A stretch of DNA of 52,925 nucleotides from Bacteroidota bacterium (GCA_013288235.1 JABDCF010000015.1:1-52925); one strand, 5' to 3'. Shown: positions 14,909-24,585, numbered from the stretch's first letter. The notes: generated from the letters alone by a model not told the origin. A program made the numbers and translations.

Positions 14909-17008
14909 TTAATCGTTATATAATTCCTGCGATCTTTGAACTTTTGAACGTACATAAAGGAATGATAGTAATATTAATACCAGTATGCCCAGCAGTATGT
15001 ACAAGTTATAAGTATCCCAGAACCGGGTAAGGGAGTTCTTTGTATCAACATACTCCAGGTTTTCGCTCGACCTGTTGATATTGAATAAATATTTATTGGA
15101 GTTGGCATCCGTAACAGCCACGTTGCTCGAAAGCGTTGAAAGCTGCTCGGTAATTGATTTTGACGCAGCTAAAAATGCCTCAGCCTGATGCGAGCCTGTT
15201 GCAGTAATTACTAACGTAGCATTATTGCTCCGTCCATAAAATATTTGTGCCAAACCCGATGATACAGTATCCGACAAAGAATAGACTATCTTGTTATTAT
15301 CAGTATTATATAAGCGGAAATTTTGATTAAACTTAATAGGCGCATCCGGGAACTTGTTAAATAATGGGTCGTCTTTATCAAGTAAGGCAATGATATTATA
15401 TTTTTTCAGGTCGCCTTCCGGTATTGACTCTGAATAAACAAAATCAGGGAAATTATTTGCGTTGATGTTGTTGTTTAGCTCATAAACAATTTCGCCAACC
15501 GCGCCGGCAGTATATTTTGCTATTGGTTTTGATATTACTATTCTGGTCGTGCCGGTGTTAAATGCTTCGGGGTACTGGTAAAAGCTAAGATCGTTTGATA
15601 TAAACGGATTTTTTGATTCCAGGTATGATTTATCGACATCAACCTCGCCAAAAAAGTTTATAAAGCTGTTCTTACATTCGCCATTGGCAGGGAAGAACCT
15701 GAATTCAGATTCAAGCGTGTTATACTTATGGTGCTGGTAACGGGTAATAGTTACCGAAGTATTTAATTTACCTGATGCATCAAGCTTTTCACTGCTTATG
15801 AGCAAGCCATTAAGGTAAATGTTAAAATAGCCTCTGTCGCCTGGGCTTAAGCCGCTGTAGGTACCAATAAACCTTATTTCAACTTCCTTCGGTGTAAAGC
15901 TAAAATCGCTGTTTTTAAAGCTATAACCATTCTTCAACGAACCAATACCTGAAAGAAAATCGCTTGACCCGCCAACTTGTTTCAGTGTTATTTTCGAGCG
16001 GTTTTCGTCGATTGTTTTAAAGGAATTGCTTTCGGCATGGTCAATTAGCAGGTAATCGCCAAAAGTGGAATTCAGGATATTGATATTACTCAAAGCGGTT
16101 ATTGCTTTTTCATACCCTTCATCGTCACCGCCTGATATAAATAGTATTTCGGCTGGCACAGTTTCAGACGAAACTGTTTTACGGGCAACCATCTTTCCTT
16201 TATCGTTAACCATCTGGGTTATCGTATCGATTGAAGTACCCATTGATTTGGAAAGGTAAAAAATACCTTCGCCGGCTTGAGGACTAACCTTTATCAGCGA
16301 TTTTTTATCATCAGGCAACGCACCTAAATTGCCTACCATTATATAATTCTTGATACTATCAGGCACCTGGCCTGCTTCAAAAACCAATATGCTTTTATTT
16401 TGTGTCCTTTTAAGCCTTGCATAAGCCCAGGCCACCGCTTTAAGGTCTTTCAGGCTCGGGTCTGCCGGGTAAACTATCGCCCTTTTCGAATCAAAGCAAT
16501 TGCTGATGTTTACATCATTAAGCCCTGCTTTGTTGTTTTTAATTAACGACAGGTACGAATAATCCTTCACCTTTATCCACATAGCCGGATTATCCAGGTC
16601 CTTGCAAATATCATCGCTGATAGTTAACAGGGTTTTGATCTGTATTTTCAGAAACCTGTCAGGCGAAATATCCTCCTTTGTAAGGTTTATGGATACCTTT
16701 TCTATTGAGTCCTTCGAAAGACGGGAGCTATACACCGGTTTATCGTTAAGGATTATATTAATAAAAGAGTGCTCTTTTATTAAGGCCTGCGAAGGCTCAA
16801 AATATATCACCAGTTTGCTTCCTTCAACCTGTACAACGGGCGAAAGCTTAACATAAAATGAACTGGCGCCACTCATTCCGTAAATGGCGTCTTCCTCATG
16901 TCCTAATGATTTAAAGGACATGATACTCTGGGTTTGGGCCAATGATGCCTTACTTAAAAGAAATACAAGGGCTAATAAGGTAAAAAATTTATTCATTGGT
17001 TTGGTCAT
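14909..17008 (-). CDS. BcsB-like periplasmic polysaccharide-synthase subunit
   Basis: 699 residues with a signal peptide (~1-24, ending SLAQT), a long periplasmic region of repeated beta-rich carbohydrate-binding and ferredoxin-like modules typical of BcsB, and one C-terminal TM helix (LYILLGILVLILLSFLYV) with a short cytoplasmic tail. In cellulose synthases BcsB docks on the GT2 subunit and guides the nascent glucan across the periplasm. The ATG shares one base with the stop of the histidine-kinase gene (TAATG), which implies coupled translation. A second possible start lies four codons downstream (MNKFF). No BcsC-like outer membrane pore is seen nearby. Confidence 0.85.
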   Translation of the reverse strand: MTKPMNKFFTLLALVFLLSKASLAQTQSIMSFKSLGHEEDAIYGMSGASSFYVKLSPVVQVEGSKLVIYFEPSQALIKEHSFINIILNDKPVYSSRLSKDSIEKVSINLTKEDISPDRFLKIQIKTLLTISDDICKDLDNPAMWIKVKDYSYLSLIKNNKAGLNDVNISNCFDSKRAIVYPADPSLKDLKAVAWAYARLKRTQNKSILVFEAGQVPDSIKNYIMVGNLGALPDDKKSLIKVSPQAGEGIFYLSKSMGTSIDTITQMVNDKGKMVARKTVSSETVPAEILFISGGDDEGYEKAITALSNINILNSTFGDYLLIDHAESNSFKTIDENRSKITLKQVGGSSDFLSGIGSLKNGYSFKNSDFSFTPKEVEIRFIGTYSGLSPGDRGYFNIYLNGLLISSEKLDASGKLNTSVTITRYQHHKYNTLESEFRFFPANGECKNSFINFFGEVDVDKSYLESKNPFISNDLSFYQYPEAFNTGTTRIVISKPIAKYTAGAVGEIVYELNNNINANNFPDFVYSESIPEGDLKKYNIIALLDKDDPLFNKFPDAPIKFNQNFRLYNTDNNKIVYSLSDTVSSGLAQIFYGRSNNATLVITATGSHQAEAFLAASKSITEQLSTLSSNVAVTDANSNKYLFNINRSSENLEYVDTKNSLTRFWDTYNLYILLGILVLILLSFLYVRSKVQRSQELYND

Positions 17009-18354
17009 TAATTAATTACTTGAAATTCTACTCTAAAATAGTTGCCGTTATCGTCACTGCGATACATAAGTTCGCCACCCATTTCCTGGGTCATTAATTT
17101 TGCAATTGAAAGTCCTAATCCAAGCCGGCTTTCTATATGGTCAGAGGCCTCGCTTAAAGTTTTTAATTTGTTAAACATCCCGTCAAGTTCGTCCTGTCCG
17201 ATGGGGGTGCCTTCATCGATGATCTCAAAAACGAATTTCTGACGCTGCAGGCTTGTCGCTACCCTGATGTTATTGTTAGTTTGCGAAAATTTTATTGCAT
17301 TGGATAAAAGGTTTTGAAACACCTGCCCGGCAAACACCCTGTCAAGGTTAACATCAAAAGGCACCTTCGAAATCTCATCAACCAAGTGGATGTTTTTCAT
17401 CTGTGCTGTTTCAACCAACCCTTTAAATACATGGGTAACTTCGGTATTGATATCAAAAATCTCCAGGTTAAATTTCATCTCCTGCGATTCGATCTCTTTT
17501 ACATCCATCAGCTTATTCAGCAAGTATTGCATTTTTTCAGATGCTTCCGATATATAGCCAATCAGTTCCACCTGGTCGGCGCTCAAACGGTAATCATCTT
17601 CTTTAAGCATATTATTACTCATTACGATGTTACCAACTAAGTTTTTAAGGTCGTGGCCGGCAATATTTATAAAATTGTTTTTCTGGTTATCCAGTTTACG
17701 CAGTTGCTCATATTGCTCATCAATAATGCTGTTTTTTTCGGCAATGTCTCTGTTTTGATCCTTGAGCTGTTCATTTGACCGCCCGATGAGGAGCTGCGAA
17801 CGCACATCGCGGTCGATAACTTTAAAGCGGGCTCCTGGCACAAGGCAGCTAATTAAAGTAATAATAAAAAATATTTGGCCACCGTTATTAATAACAAGAT
17901 CTAAAGTATATTGACTGAACAGCCTGAAAAATATGGCAAGCAGCAAAAAGGCGATTAATACCTGTATAATTGAATTTACAGGCTCCCAAAATACCTGCAG
18001 GTTGAAAAACAATATTATTGTTGCAAAAAGTAAATAATAAATATTTAATTGCTGCAGATCGACTATATTACATAATAACGCCGAAGTAACTGAGAGTACA
18101 AACAGCGTGAGGTGTAACAATATCCTGAAATTATAGTTTTTACGTTGAAAAAAACTATAAAAAGCTAAAATAACAAGATCGGTAATAATACGTACTATGA
18201 AGAACTGTAGCCAGATGCTATTGGCAAAAATGAAATCAATGATGCTGAATAACGGATAAATAAAAATTATCGTCCAGATAATATTATTTGTCTGATACCA
18301 GGCCTTCTTTGAGATCTCTTTTAAATATTCTTCTTTAGTAATTTGGACAAACAT
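17008..18354 (-). CDS. membrane sensor histidine kinase
   Basis: 448 residues. The N-terminal ~175 residues hold five or six TM helices with very short loops, so no periplasmic sensor domain is evident. A coiled coil (~185-225) leads to HisKA with GHDLKN (phospho-acceptor H234) and HATPase_c with QNLLSNAIKFSQ, DEGTPIG and GLGLSIA. There is no receiver domain and no adjacent response regulator, so its partner lies elsewhere. It is the first gene of the polysaccharide operon, overlapping the BcsB-like gene by one base. Co-expression suggests that it senses or controls exopolysaccharide output. Confidence 0.92.
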   Translation of the reverse strand: MFVQITKEEYLKEISKKAWYQTNNIIWTIIFIYPLFSIIDFIFANSIWLQFFIVRIITDLVILAFYSFFQRKNYNFRILLHLTLFVLSVTSALLCNIVDLQQLNIYYLLFATIILFFNLQVFWEPVNSIIQVLIAFLLLAIFFRLFSQYTLDLVINNGGQIFFIITLISCLVPGARFKVIDRDVRSQLLIGRSNEQLKDQNRDIAEKNSIIDEQYEQLRKLDNQKNNFINIAGHDLKNLVGNIVMSNNMLKEDDYRLSADQVELIGYISEASEKMQYLLNKLMDVKEIESQEMKFNLEIFDINTEVTHVFKGLVETAQMKNIHLVDEISKVPFDVNLDRVFAGQVFQNLLSNAIKFSQTNNNIRVATSLQRQKFVFEIIDEGTPIGQDELDGMFNKLKTLSEASDHIESRLGLGLSIAKLMTQEMGGELMYRSDDNGNYFRVEFQVIN

Positions 18355-18467
18355 TCCTTTTTTCTTAAATTATGATATGATTTTAGCTATCGATAAATTT
18401 AATTCGCATAAAGTAAATCAAAATAACAAAAAGTAAATAAACATACTTATGCACATTTAAACATATT

Positions 18468-19607
18468 ATGCACAACAGTCACTTTATAAAAACGGCAGCA
18501 AAACTTATTATAAGCACATTTATGCTTGTGCTATACGTAACATTGTACCCTCTCATAGCAAAAAGCAATCCAACTACGCCAGCGGCCCGTTTACTGGCCT
18601 TTAAACGGGCTAAAAGCCTTGATAATGGCATAAGCGTTTCATGGCTTGAACAAACGTGGAATAAGGATTTGTTAACCGGCGATGTTCTGAAAAGCACTGA
18701 CTTTGAGCTGTTAAAAAAGCTTGGGTTTAAAAGCATCAGGCTTCCTGTAGCATTTGAGTATTTTGAAGATAAGCATATCCCGGATGAGCAAATATTTTCC
18801 CGCATTGATAATATTGTTAGGCAGTGTGGTTTATACGGCCTTAAGCTGGTAATTTGTTACCATTCGGGGAGTTTTAATGATAATAACTATATAGCCGAAA
18901 CCTCGCGAATAGCTGATTTATGGCTAAAGCTCACTAAAAGGTATATGAATGTTAACCGCGACCAGCTTTTTTTTGAATTATATAACGAGCCGCCGCACGT
19001 GGACCCGCAAACGTGGAAAGACGCTGCTTATAACCTGGTTACAGCAATTCGGAAGATTGATAAACAACGCACTCTCATAGTCGGTGCATCCAACTATAAT
19101 AGCATTTATGAACTAAGCCGTTTTGTGCGCCTTGCCGATGAGAATATTATATACACTTTTCACTTTTACGAACCCTTTTTATTTACCCACCAGGGGGCCG
19201 GATGGGTGGGCGACCAGGAAGCAACCGTTGGGGTGCCATTTCCTTATAGTGCGGAAAAATTTCCAATTGTTAACCCCAAGGCAAAAAATACTGATGGGGA
19301 GAAGAATTATAAGGAATACCCTATTGATGGCAACGAACAGTCGGTAAGGGACAAGCTGCAGATCGTAAAAAACTGGGGAAACAAGTATGATGTGCCCCTG
19401 CTTTGTGGGGAATATGGAGTTTACAATAAATATGCAGATTTGGATAGCCGCTGCCGGTATATTAAAGCGGTGAGACAGTCGCTTAAAGCATTAAATATCC
19501 CGGGTATGCTTTGGGATTATAACAGTAACTTTTCGCTTTTTAACGGTACACCTTCTGTTGATAACTTGCCGGATTGCATGAAGAATGCTATCGGGTATAC
19601 CAACTAA
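18468..19607 (+). CDS. glycoside hydrolase family 5 (endoglucanase-like)
   Basis: 379 residues with an N-terminal signal/anchor helix (~10-30). GH5 motifs are complete: SIRLPVAFEYF, YNEPPHVDP with acid/base E174, FHFYEP with H232 and Y234, and GEYGVYN with nucleophile E315. Such enzymes cut beta-1,4-glucan or related chains. It is divergent from the synthase operon across a 113-bp A/T-rich region, so both may share regulation. Bacterial cellulose operons usually carry a GH8 (BcsZ) hydrolase; a GH5 in this place could trim the nascent polymer. Substrate is an inference. Confidence 0.9.
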   Translation: MHNSHFIKTAAKLIISTFMLVLYVTLYPLIAKSNPTTPAARLLAFKRAKSLDNGISVSWLEQTWNKDLLTGDVLKSTDFELLKKLGFKSIRLPVAFEYFEDKHIPDEQIFSRIDNIVRQCGLYGLKLVICYHSGSFNDNNYIAETSRIADLWLKLTKRYMNVNRDQLFFELYNEPPHVDPQTWKDAAYNLVTAIRKIDKQRTLIVGASNYNSIYELSRFVRLADENIIYTFHFYEPFLFTHQGAGWVGDQEATVGVPFPYSAEKFPIVNPKAKNTDGEKNYKEYPIDGNEQSVRDKLQIVKNWGNKYDVPLLCGEYGVYNKYADLDSRCRYIKAVRQSLKALNIPGMLWDYNSNFSLFNGTPSVDNLPDCMKNAIGYTN

Positions 19608-19636
19608 AATTGATAAATTTTTGTTATTATAAATGT

Positions 19637-19644
19637 TAACTTTG
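19637..19644 (+). promoter_or_regulatory. -7 box of the desaturase promoter
   Basis: TAACTTTG matches the Bacteroidota -7 consensus TAnnTTTG and lies 18 bp before the desaturase ATG. A TTG 24 bp upstream (19610-19612) could be the -33 box, with spacing slightly longer than usual. Confidence 0.5.
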
Positions 19645-19661
19645 CACAACAATAATAATTT

Positions 19662-20642
19662 ATGATATTTTTTGAAGAAAAACGGCGCGAAGTGATGATG
19701 CATATCGAAAAATTCATGCTTGAAAAAAAGGATGAATATTTGAAACCCATCGATACGATCTGGCAGCCATCTGATTTTTTGCCTGATTCATCACGGGATA
19801 CGTTTTTCAGCGAAATTAAAGAGTTACAGGAAAGTGCGCAGGGCCTGTCATATGACCTTGTGGCTGTTTTAATAGGGGATACTATAACAGAAGAAGCGCT
19901 GCCGACTTACGAATCATGGTTAACCATGGTAAGGGGTGTATCGATAAATGAAGAGGGTGGATGGATGCAATGGACCAGGCATTGGACCGGCGAAGAAAAC
20001 CGTCATGGCGACCTGCTTAATAAATACCTGTACCTGTCTGGCCGGGTAAATATGCGAATGATGGAGGTATCAACCCAATACCTTATTTCGGATGGTTTTG
20101 ATATAGGCACAGGCCAGGACCCATACCGCAACTTTATATATACATCATTCCAGGAGCTTGCTACCAATGTATCGCACCGCCGTGTTGCCTCGCAGGCAAA
20201 AAAGGACGGTGATACCTTATTGTCAAAAATGTGTGGCGTTATTGCAGGCGATGAGGCCCGTCATGCAAAAGCCTATAAATATTTTATTGAAAAGATTTTT
20301 GAAGTTGACCCCAACGAAGCCATGCTTGCGTTTGAGGATATGATGCGGAAAAAAATTGTAATGCCTGCTCATTTTTTACGCGAAGTTGGTTTAAAAATAG
20401 GCCAAACATTCGGGCATTTTACCGACGCTGCACAACGCCTTGGTATTTATACCGCAATCGACTATGTTGATATATTAAAAGAGCTTATTGAAGACTGGCA
20501 TATTGAAAGTATTGATGGTTTAAGCGAAACCGGCGAAAAAGCACGCGATTACATCATGAACCTCCCTGCCCGCCTGCTCCGTGTTGCCGAGAGAATGAAA
20601 AACCCCATGCTGGAATATAAGTTCAGCTGGATAAATGGGTGA
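19662..20642 (+). CDS. acyl-ACP desaturase (di-iron, soluble)
   Basis: 326 residues with the two iron-binding motifs of the soluble stearoyl-ACP desaturase family: EENRHGDLLNKYL and, about 90 residues later, DEARHAKAYKYF. A WTRHWTGEENRH helix and a C-terminal LLRVAERM segment are also typical. It would introduce a cis double bond into acyl-ACP for membrane lipid fluidity. ATG at 19662 follows a good TAnnTTTG promoter box, so it has its own promoter even though it is only 54 bp after the GH5 gene. Confidence 0.93.
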   Translation: MIFFEEKRREVMMHIEKFMLEKKDEYLKPIDTIWQPSDFLPDSSRDTFFSEIKELQESAQGLSYDLVAVLIGDTITEEALPTYESWLTMVRGVSINEEGGWMQWTRHWTGEENRHGDLLNKYLYLSGRVNMRMMEVSTQYLISDGFDIGTGQDPYRNFIYTSFQELATNVSHRRVASQAKKDGDTLLSKMCGVIAGDEARHAKAYKYFIEKIFEVDPNEAMLAFEDMMRKKIVMPAHFLREVGLKIGQTFGHFTDAAQRLGIYTAIDYVDILKELIEDWHIESIDGLSETGEKARDYIMNLPARLLRVAERMKNPMLEYKFSWING

Positions 20643-20647
20643 GGTTA

Positions 20648-20696
20648 GTTGATTAGGTGAGTGGTTGATTGGGTGAGTGGTTGATTAAGTTGGAAT
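20648..20696. repeat. GGTTGATT tandem repeat
   Basis: Just after the desaturase stop the motif 'GTTGATTnGGTGAGTG' recurs in about three imperfect units (20648-20696). Farther on (20735-20797) are repeats of AATCCGAAAT/AATCGTAA. Related stretches occur at 36318-36380 and 39276-39375. No gene is seen in 20643-20798. Confidence 0.65.
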
Positions 20697-20798
20697 TCGT
20701 TTCATCCTATTTACTTCATTTATAGAGTGACAAAAATCCGAAATACAATCCGCAATCAAAACAATCCGAAATCGTAAATCGTAAATCCGAAATCCAAC

Positions 20799-21071
20799 TT
20801 ATCCTTCCAAAACAAAGGTTACCCCTTTTTCACCAGCCAATTCTTCAAATAGATTATTCAATATCGATTCTATTGTAAGCGAATTTACGTCGTCCACATA
20901 ATGCTCCGAACGCGTAATGTGCAGTTCGTTCCCTTCTATTTCTATTTTGAATAAAAACCCATCATAAAGTTCGGGGTGTGAGATCTCGATGGCCCCATTT
21001 TTATTTTCGGTTAAAAAATTAATGTCCGATTGTTTCTGCTTGTGAAACAAAGGGTTAAGTTTTCGCTGCAA
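20799..21071 (-). CDS. small hypothetical protein, possible gene remnant
   Basis: 90 residues ending in a beta-rich region (GFLFKIEIEGNELHITRSEHYVDD) and a helix. There is no ATG between the upstream in-frame stop and the end of the frame; the only start is TTG at 21071. This points either to a weakly expressed gene or to a 5'-truncated remnant. No domain is recognised. It stands alone between the desaturase and aldo/keto reductase genes. Confidence 0.4.
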   Translation of the reverse strand: MQRKLNPLFHKQKQSDINFLTENKNGAIEISHPELYDGFLFKIEIEGNELHITRSEHYVDDVNSLTIESILNNLFEELAGEKGVTFVLEG

Positions 21072-21280
21072 TAGGGCAAGTAACTAGTCTGCGTTTATGG
21101 CTTTATGGATGTTTATTATTTTCATGACGGTGGTGTTTGCTTAAATAAATTACAAGCGTATATCCATATTGTTTCATTTTTCGGCGGAGCCGGGTGGTAG
21201 TTAAATTAAATTTCAACAAAATTCGCCAATTAAAGCATCAAGCTTTTAGCTTTGGTCTTTCTGCTTTTAGCTAATAAACT

Positions 21281-22303
21281 ATGAAATACAAATTACTCGG
21301 CCGTTCGGGCCTTAAAGTTTCTGAATTATGCCTGGGCACAATGGGTTTTGGCACCGAAGCAGGCTGGGGCGCCGATAAGGAAACCAGTTTCGCCATTATG
21401 GACACTTTTGCCAATGCAGGCGGCAATTTTTTCGACACAGCCAATATCTACAAATTAGGCACCAGCGAAAAAATAATAGGTGAATACATCAGCAACCACG
21501 ACAGGGATTATTTTGTATTGGCAACCAAATATACCCTTAAAGATAACACCACAAACCCAAATGCATCCGGCAATAGCCGTAAAAACATGATGCGCAGTGT
21601 GGAAGAAAGCCTTAAACGCCTGAAAACTGATTTTATCGATGTCCTGTACCTGCATATCTGGGATGACATTACGCCCATAGATGAAGTTTTACGCGGGCTG
21701 GACGACCTGATCAGGCAGGGAAAAGTAAACTATGCCGCCATCAGCGACACACCGGCCTGGGTTGTTGCTAAAGGAAATACCCTTGCCGAACTGATGGGCT
21801 GGAGCCAGTTTGTAGCCTTACAGGTAGAGTATAGCCTGTTAGCCCGTACGCCAGAACGCGAACTGATCCCCATGGCCAAACATTTCGGGATGACCGTTAC
21901 GCCCTGGGCGCCACTTGGCGGCGGCGCACTAACCGGCAAATACCTGCGCGGCGAACAGGGGCGAATTAAACCCGAAAGCGTACGCCTTAACGACCGTAGT
22001 ACAAACATCACCAAAACCGTTATAGCCATAGCCGATGAACTGGGTGTTTCGCCGGGCAATGTGGCATTAAAATGGACAACTGAACAGGGCTTTTCCTCTA
22101 CCCCGATAGTTGGGGCGACCAAGGTAAGCCAGCTGGAAGATAACCTTAAAACAATTGATGTTAACTTAAGCGCAGCGCACCTGCAAAAACTAAACGAAGT
22201 AAGCGCCATTCAATTAGGCTTCCCCGGCGATTTTTTTAACGAAGAAGGTGTTAAAATGAATACGTTCGGCGGATTTTATGATAAGGTGGAGAAGAGAAGG
22301 TGA
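21281..22303 (+). CDS. aldo/keto reductase
   Basis: 340 residues with an AKR (beta/alpha)8 barrel pattern. The N-terminus YKLLGRSGLKVSELCLGTMGFG and the catalytic tetrad can be read in order: D and Y in FFDTANIYKLG, K in FVLATKYT, H in VLYLHIWD. A C-terminal GATKVSQLEDNL segment binds NADPH. The fold suggests NADPH-dependent reduction of a carbonyl; the substrate cannot be told from sequence. It is monocistronic between the small ORF and the sigma factor. Confidence 0.93.
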   Translation: MKYKLLGRSGLKVSELCLGTMGFGTEAGWGADKETSFAIMDTFANAGGNFFDTANIYKLGTSEKIIGEYISNHDRDYFVLATKYTLKDNTTNPNASGNSRKNMMRSVEESLKRLKTDFIDVLYLHIWDDITPIDEVLRGLDDLIRQGKVNYAAISDTPAWVVAKGNTLAELMGWSQFVALQVEYSLLARTPERELIPMAKHFGMTVTPWAPLGGGALTGKYLRGEQGRIKPESVRLNDRSTNITKTVIAIADELGVSPGNVALKWTTEQGFSSTPIVGATKVSQLEDNLKTIDVNLSAAHLQKLNEVSAIQLGFPGDFFNEEGVKMNTFGGFYDKVEKRR

Positions 22304-22393
22304 TTTGAAAATGTGTTAATTTGAAGATGGGCCGAATTCTTAAGCCATTGCGCTTATGTATAAATAATATTACATTAGGCGTTCATAAACCTG

Positions 22394-22978
22394 ATGGCCA
22401 CCCGCTCTAAATTAACCGATGAACAATTAATCGCCCTTGTAAAAAATGGCGATGAGCAGGCCTTTGCCGAAATTTATAACCGTTATGCCGAAAGCCTCGC
22501 CGGTTTTGCAGCTTCAAAACTTTACAGCCTTGATGATGCCAGGGACATTTTGCATGATATGTTTGTTAAGCTTTGGGAAAACCGGGAGCAGCTTTATATT
22601 ACCTCCACCTTGCAATCGTACCTTTTTGCTATCATCAGGCACCGCATTATCGATAAGATAAGGAAAAACATAACCCGCGAGGAATATGCCTCCATGGCGC
22701 AATCTTTAACCGCAGTTTATGATGCCGGTATAGATAAACAGGTGGAAGCCAAAGAACTTAAGCAAACTATCGATAATTCGCTCGATCAGTTATCCCCCAG
22801 GGTAAAAGAAATTTATAAGCTAAGCCGTGAAGAAGGCTTAAGCAACCATGAGATAGCCGAAAGGCTAAACCTGTCCGAACAAACAATAAAAAATCAGCTG
22901 TCAGCAGCGCTAAAGCATTTGCGGGGCTCAATAAGCGATATTGGCATTGTTGCTTTTATGGTTTGGTGGTTATGGTAA
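22394..22978 (+). CDS. ECF sigma-70 factor (Bacteroidota FecI-like)
   Basis: 194 residues. Region 2 contains EIYNRYAESLAGFAASKL and DARDILHDMFVKLWENRE; region 4 is an HTH, VKEIYKLSREEGLSNHEIAERLNLSEQTIKNQL. A hydrophobic C-terminal tail (IVAFMVWWLW) is typical of the Bacteroidota family. Such factors are held by a FecR-type anti-sigma protein and drive envelope protein operons. The matching fecR gene lies on the same strand but 1.95 kb away, with two leftward genes between them, whereas these genes are usually adjacent. Confidence 0.95.
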   Translation: MATRSKLTDEQLIALVKNGDEQAFAEIYNRYAESLAGFAASKLYSLDDARDILHDMFVKLWENREQLYITSTLQSYLFAIIRHRIIDKIRKNITREEYASMAQSLTAVYDAGIDKQVEAKELKQTIDNSLDQLSPRVKEIYKLSREEGLSNHEIAERLNLSEQTIKNQLSAALKHLRGSISDIGIVAFMVWWLW

Positions 22979-23095
22979 TGATAGATCGTTTGTAGCTTTT
23001 TTCTTTTAGTGGCGCATTTTTATTCGAGTTATTATTTGTTTTTTAAAGGCCTCTCATGAGGGCTAAAGCCGTTTTTACTTATAATGGCGCAATTA

Positions 23096-23914
23096 TCAGG
23101 ACAATAAGCTTGTCGGATTATAGCCAAATTGTTTTTTAAATGCAAAGGAGAAATGTGACAGGTTCTCAAAGCCTGCATCAAAATAAACATCTGAGGGTTT
23201 TTTCCTTTTTTCGAATATCTGGTAATGAGCCAATTCCAACCGCTTTTGCGTCAGCCATTGTCCCGGCGGGATCTTAAAAATTTTTCGGAAATCTTTCTTA
23301 AAGGTGGTTAGGCTACGGCCGGTTAAGTATCCGAATTTTTCCAGGGAAAGATTGAACATGTAATTCTTCTCCATAAATTCCACCAGGTCGAGTTTTCCTG
23401 GTTCTTCAAAATAAGCCAGTATGTTATCTGTGCTTTCATCAATGTTCCGGAGAATCGAAATGGCTTCTTCAACTTTTACGGAAATAATGTTATCGGGCAG
23501 CACTTCATCCATTTCAAAGTATGGTAGTAGCGAGGCGAAAAAGCTTTCCAGCAGCAGATGTTTATCAAAGGTCTTAATTTTGTTGTTATAGGGTTGGGTT
23601 GCTTTAAATGCGTGCCTTTTATAGTAATCCTCCAGCCGGCCTGGCTTAATGTATATGGATACCGATTTGTAAGGGCGTCCATCCTTCGGCTGTTTAATAA
23701 CTGCCGATGGCAAGTTTCGGGGTAATAAAAATGTATCGCCTGCAATAAATGTATATGATCGGTCAGGTTGCACAATCCGCATTTCTCCGGAAAGAACACG
23801 CGTTAAGGCATGATATTCAATAATGGCATGGCTTTCATAATATTTTTCTGTTGCAGAGGAAAATATGATATCAGCATTTACATGAACTACTCTGCTACCA
23901 ACCGTATTTGACAT
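23096..23914 (-). CDS. AraC-family transcription regulator
   Basis: 272 residues. A cupin-like N-terminal half (ALTRVLSGEMRIVQPDRSYTF, AGDTFLLP) precedes the double-HTH domain at the C-terminus (LEKFGYLTGRSLTTFKKDFRKIF, then VYFDAGFENLSHFSFAFKKQFG and YNPTSLL). The form is ExsA-like. It follows the isochorismatase-family gene on the same strand with an 89-bp gap, so it probably controls that gene and itself. Two TTTGTTTAAAAG repeats upstream of the isochorismatase gene are candidate binding sites. Confidence 0.92.
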   Translation of the reverse strand: MSNTVGSRVVHVNADIIFSSATEKYYESHAIIEYHALTRVLSGEMRIVQPDRSYTFIAGDTFLLPRNLPSAVIKQPKDGRPYKSVSIYIKPGRLEDYYKRHAFKATQPYNNKIKTFDKHLLLESFFASLLPYFEMDEVLPDNIISVKVEEAISILRNIDESTDNILAYFEEPGKLDLVEFMEKNYMFNLSLEKFGYLTGRSLTTFKKDFRKIFKIPPGQWLTQKRLELAHYQIFEKRKKPSDVYFDAGFENLSHFSFAFKKQFGYNPTSLLS

Positions 23915-24003
23915 ACTACAAAGTTAAAAAACAAAAAATATGTATTAACGCATCGTTTTGTTTAGATGATTTACTGATATTTATCCAAAGGGAGGATAAT
24001 CCG

Positions 24004-24585
24004 TCAGTTTAACGAATCAGCCCATTCCTTTACGGTCAGTATTGATGCTTGTTTGTTAAGTACTTTAGTGAGCAGAATATTGTGTACTTCCTTATCGGGA
24101 TCTTCACAGCAATCTGAAAGTATGGTTTGCAAATAATCTTTATCAGCAGCTTCCCTTACTGTACTGAAAACAACGCCGCTTGTAGCAAAACCGGTAATTA
24201 CTAATTGTTCTGTTTTAAAGGATCGTAAAACAATCTCAAGGTCACTGCCTGCAAATGCGCTGATCCGCTTTTTTGTAACGATAATGTCGCCTGGCTCAGG
24301 TGCAACAGCGCGGTGTATTGCTGTGCCTTCGTCAGTTTCTAAAAGCAATGCCCCGCTTTGCTTAATCTGGTAAAAAATTTTGTTGTCAGCACTAATTTCC
24401 GGATAGTCATTACGGAAACTGACGACAACGTAAATAACCGGAATGTTGGCTGTTCGTGCGGCAGCTATCGCTTTTCCGATATTTTGCAACAGGGGTGCCG
24501 GGTCAGGAAGAAATCCCATGCCCATTCTCTGAATATCCATTACTAATAAAACGGAAGCATGATTGATATTTGTTTTCATAGTCAT
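24004..24585 (-). CDS. isochorismatase-family hydrolase-like protein without the catalytic cysteine
   Basis: 194 residues from ATG at 24585 (ATG at 24579 is equally possible; an upstream TTG at 24663 is unlikely). VLLVMDIQRMG carries the acidic residue of the family, and IVTKKRISAFAGS the lysine. The nucleophile site reads GFATSGVVFSTVREAAD, with valine in place of the usual cysteine. Members like this may use another chemistry, as true isochorismatases do, or may bind without hydrolysis. It is transcribed together with, and ahead of, the AraC regulator. Substrate unknown. Confidence 0.85.
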   Translation of the reverse strand: MTMKTNINHASVLLVMDIQRMGMGFLPDPAPLLQNIGKAIAAARTANIPVIYVVVSFRNDYPEISADNKIFYQIKQSGALLLETDEGTAIHRAVAPEPGDIIVTKKRISAFAGSDLEIVLRSFKTEQLVITGFATSGVVFSTVREAADKDYLQTILSDCCEDPDKEVHNILLTKVLNKQASILTVKEWADSLN

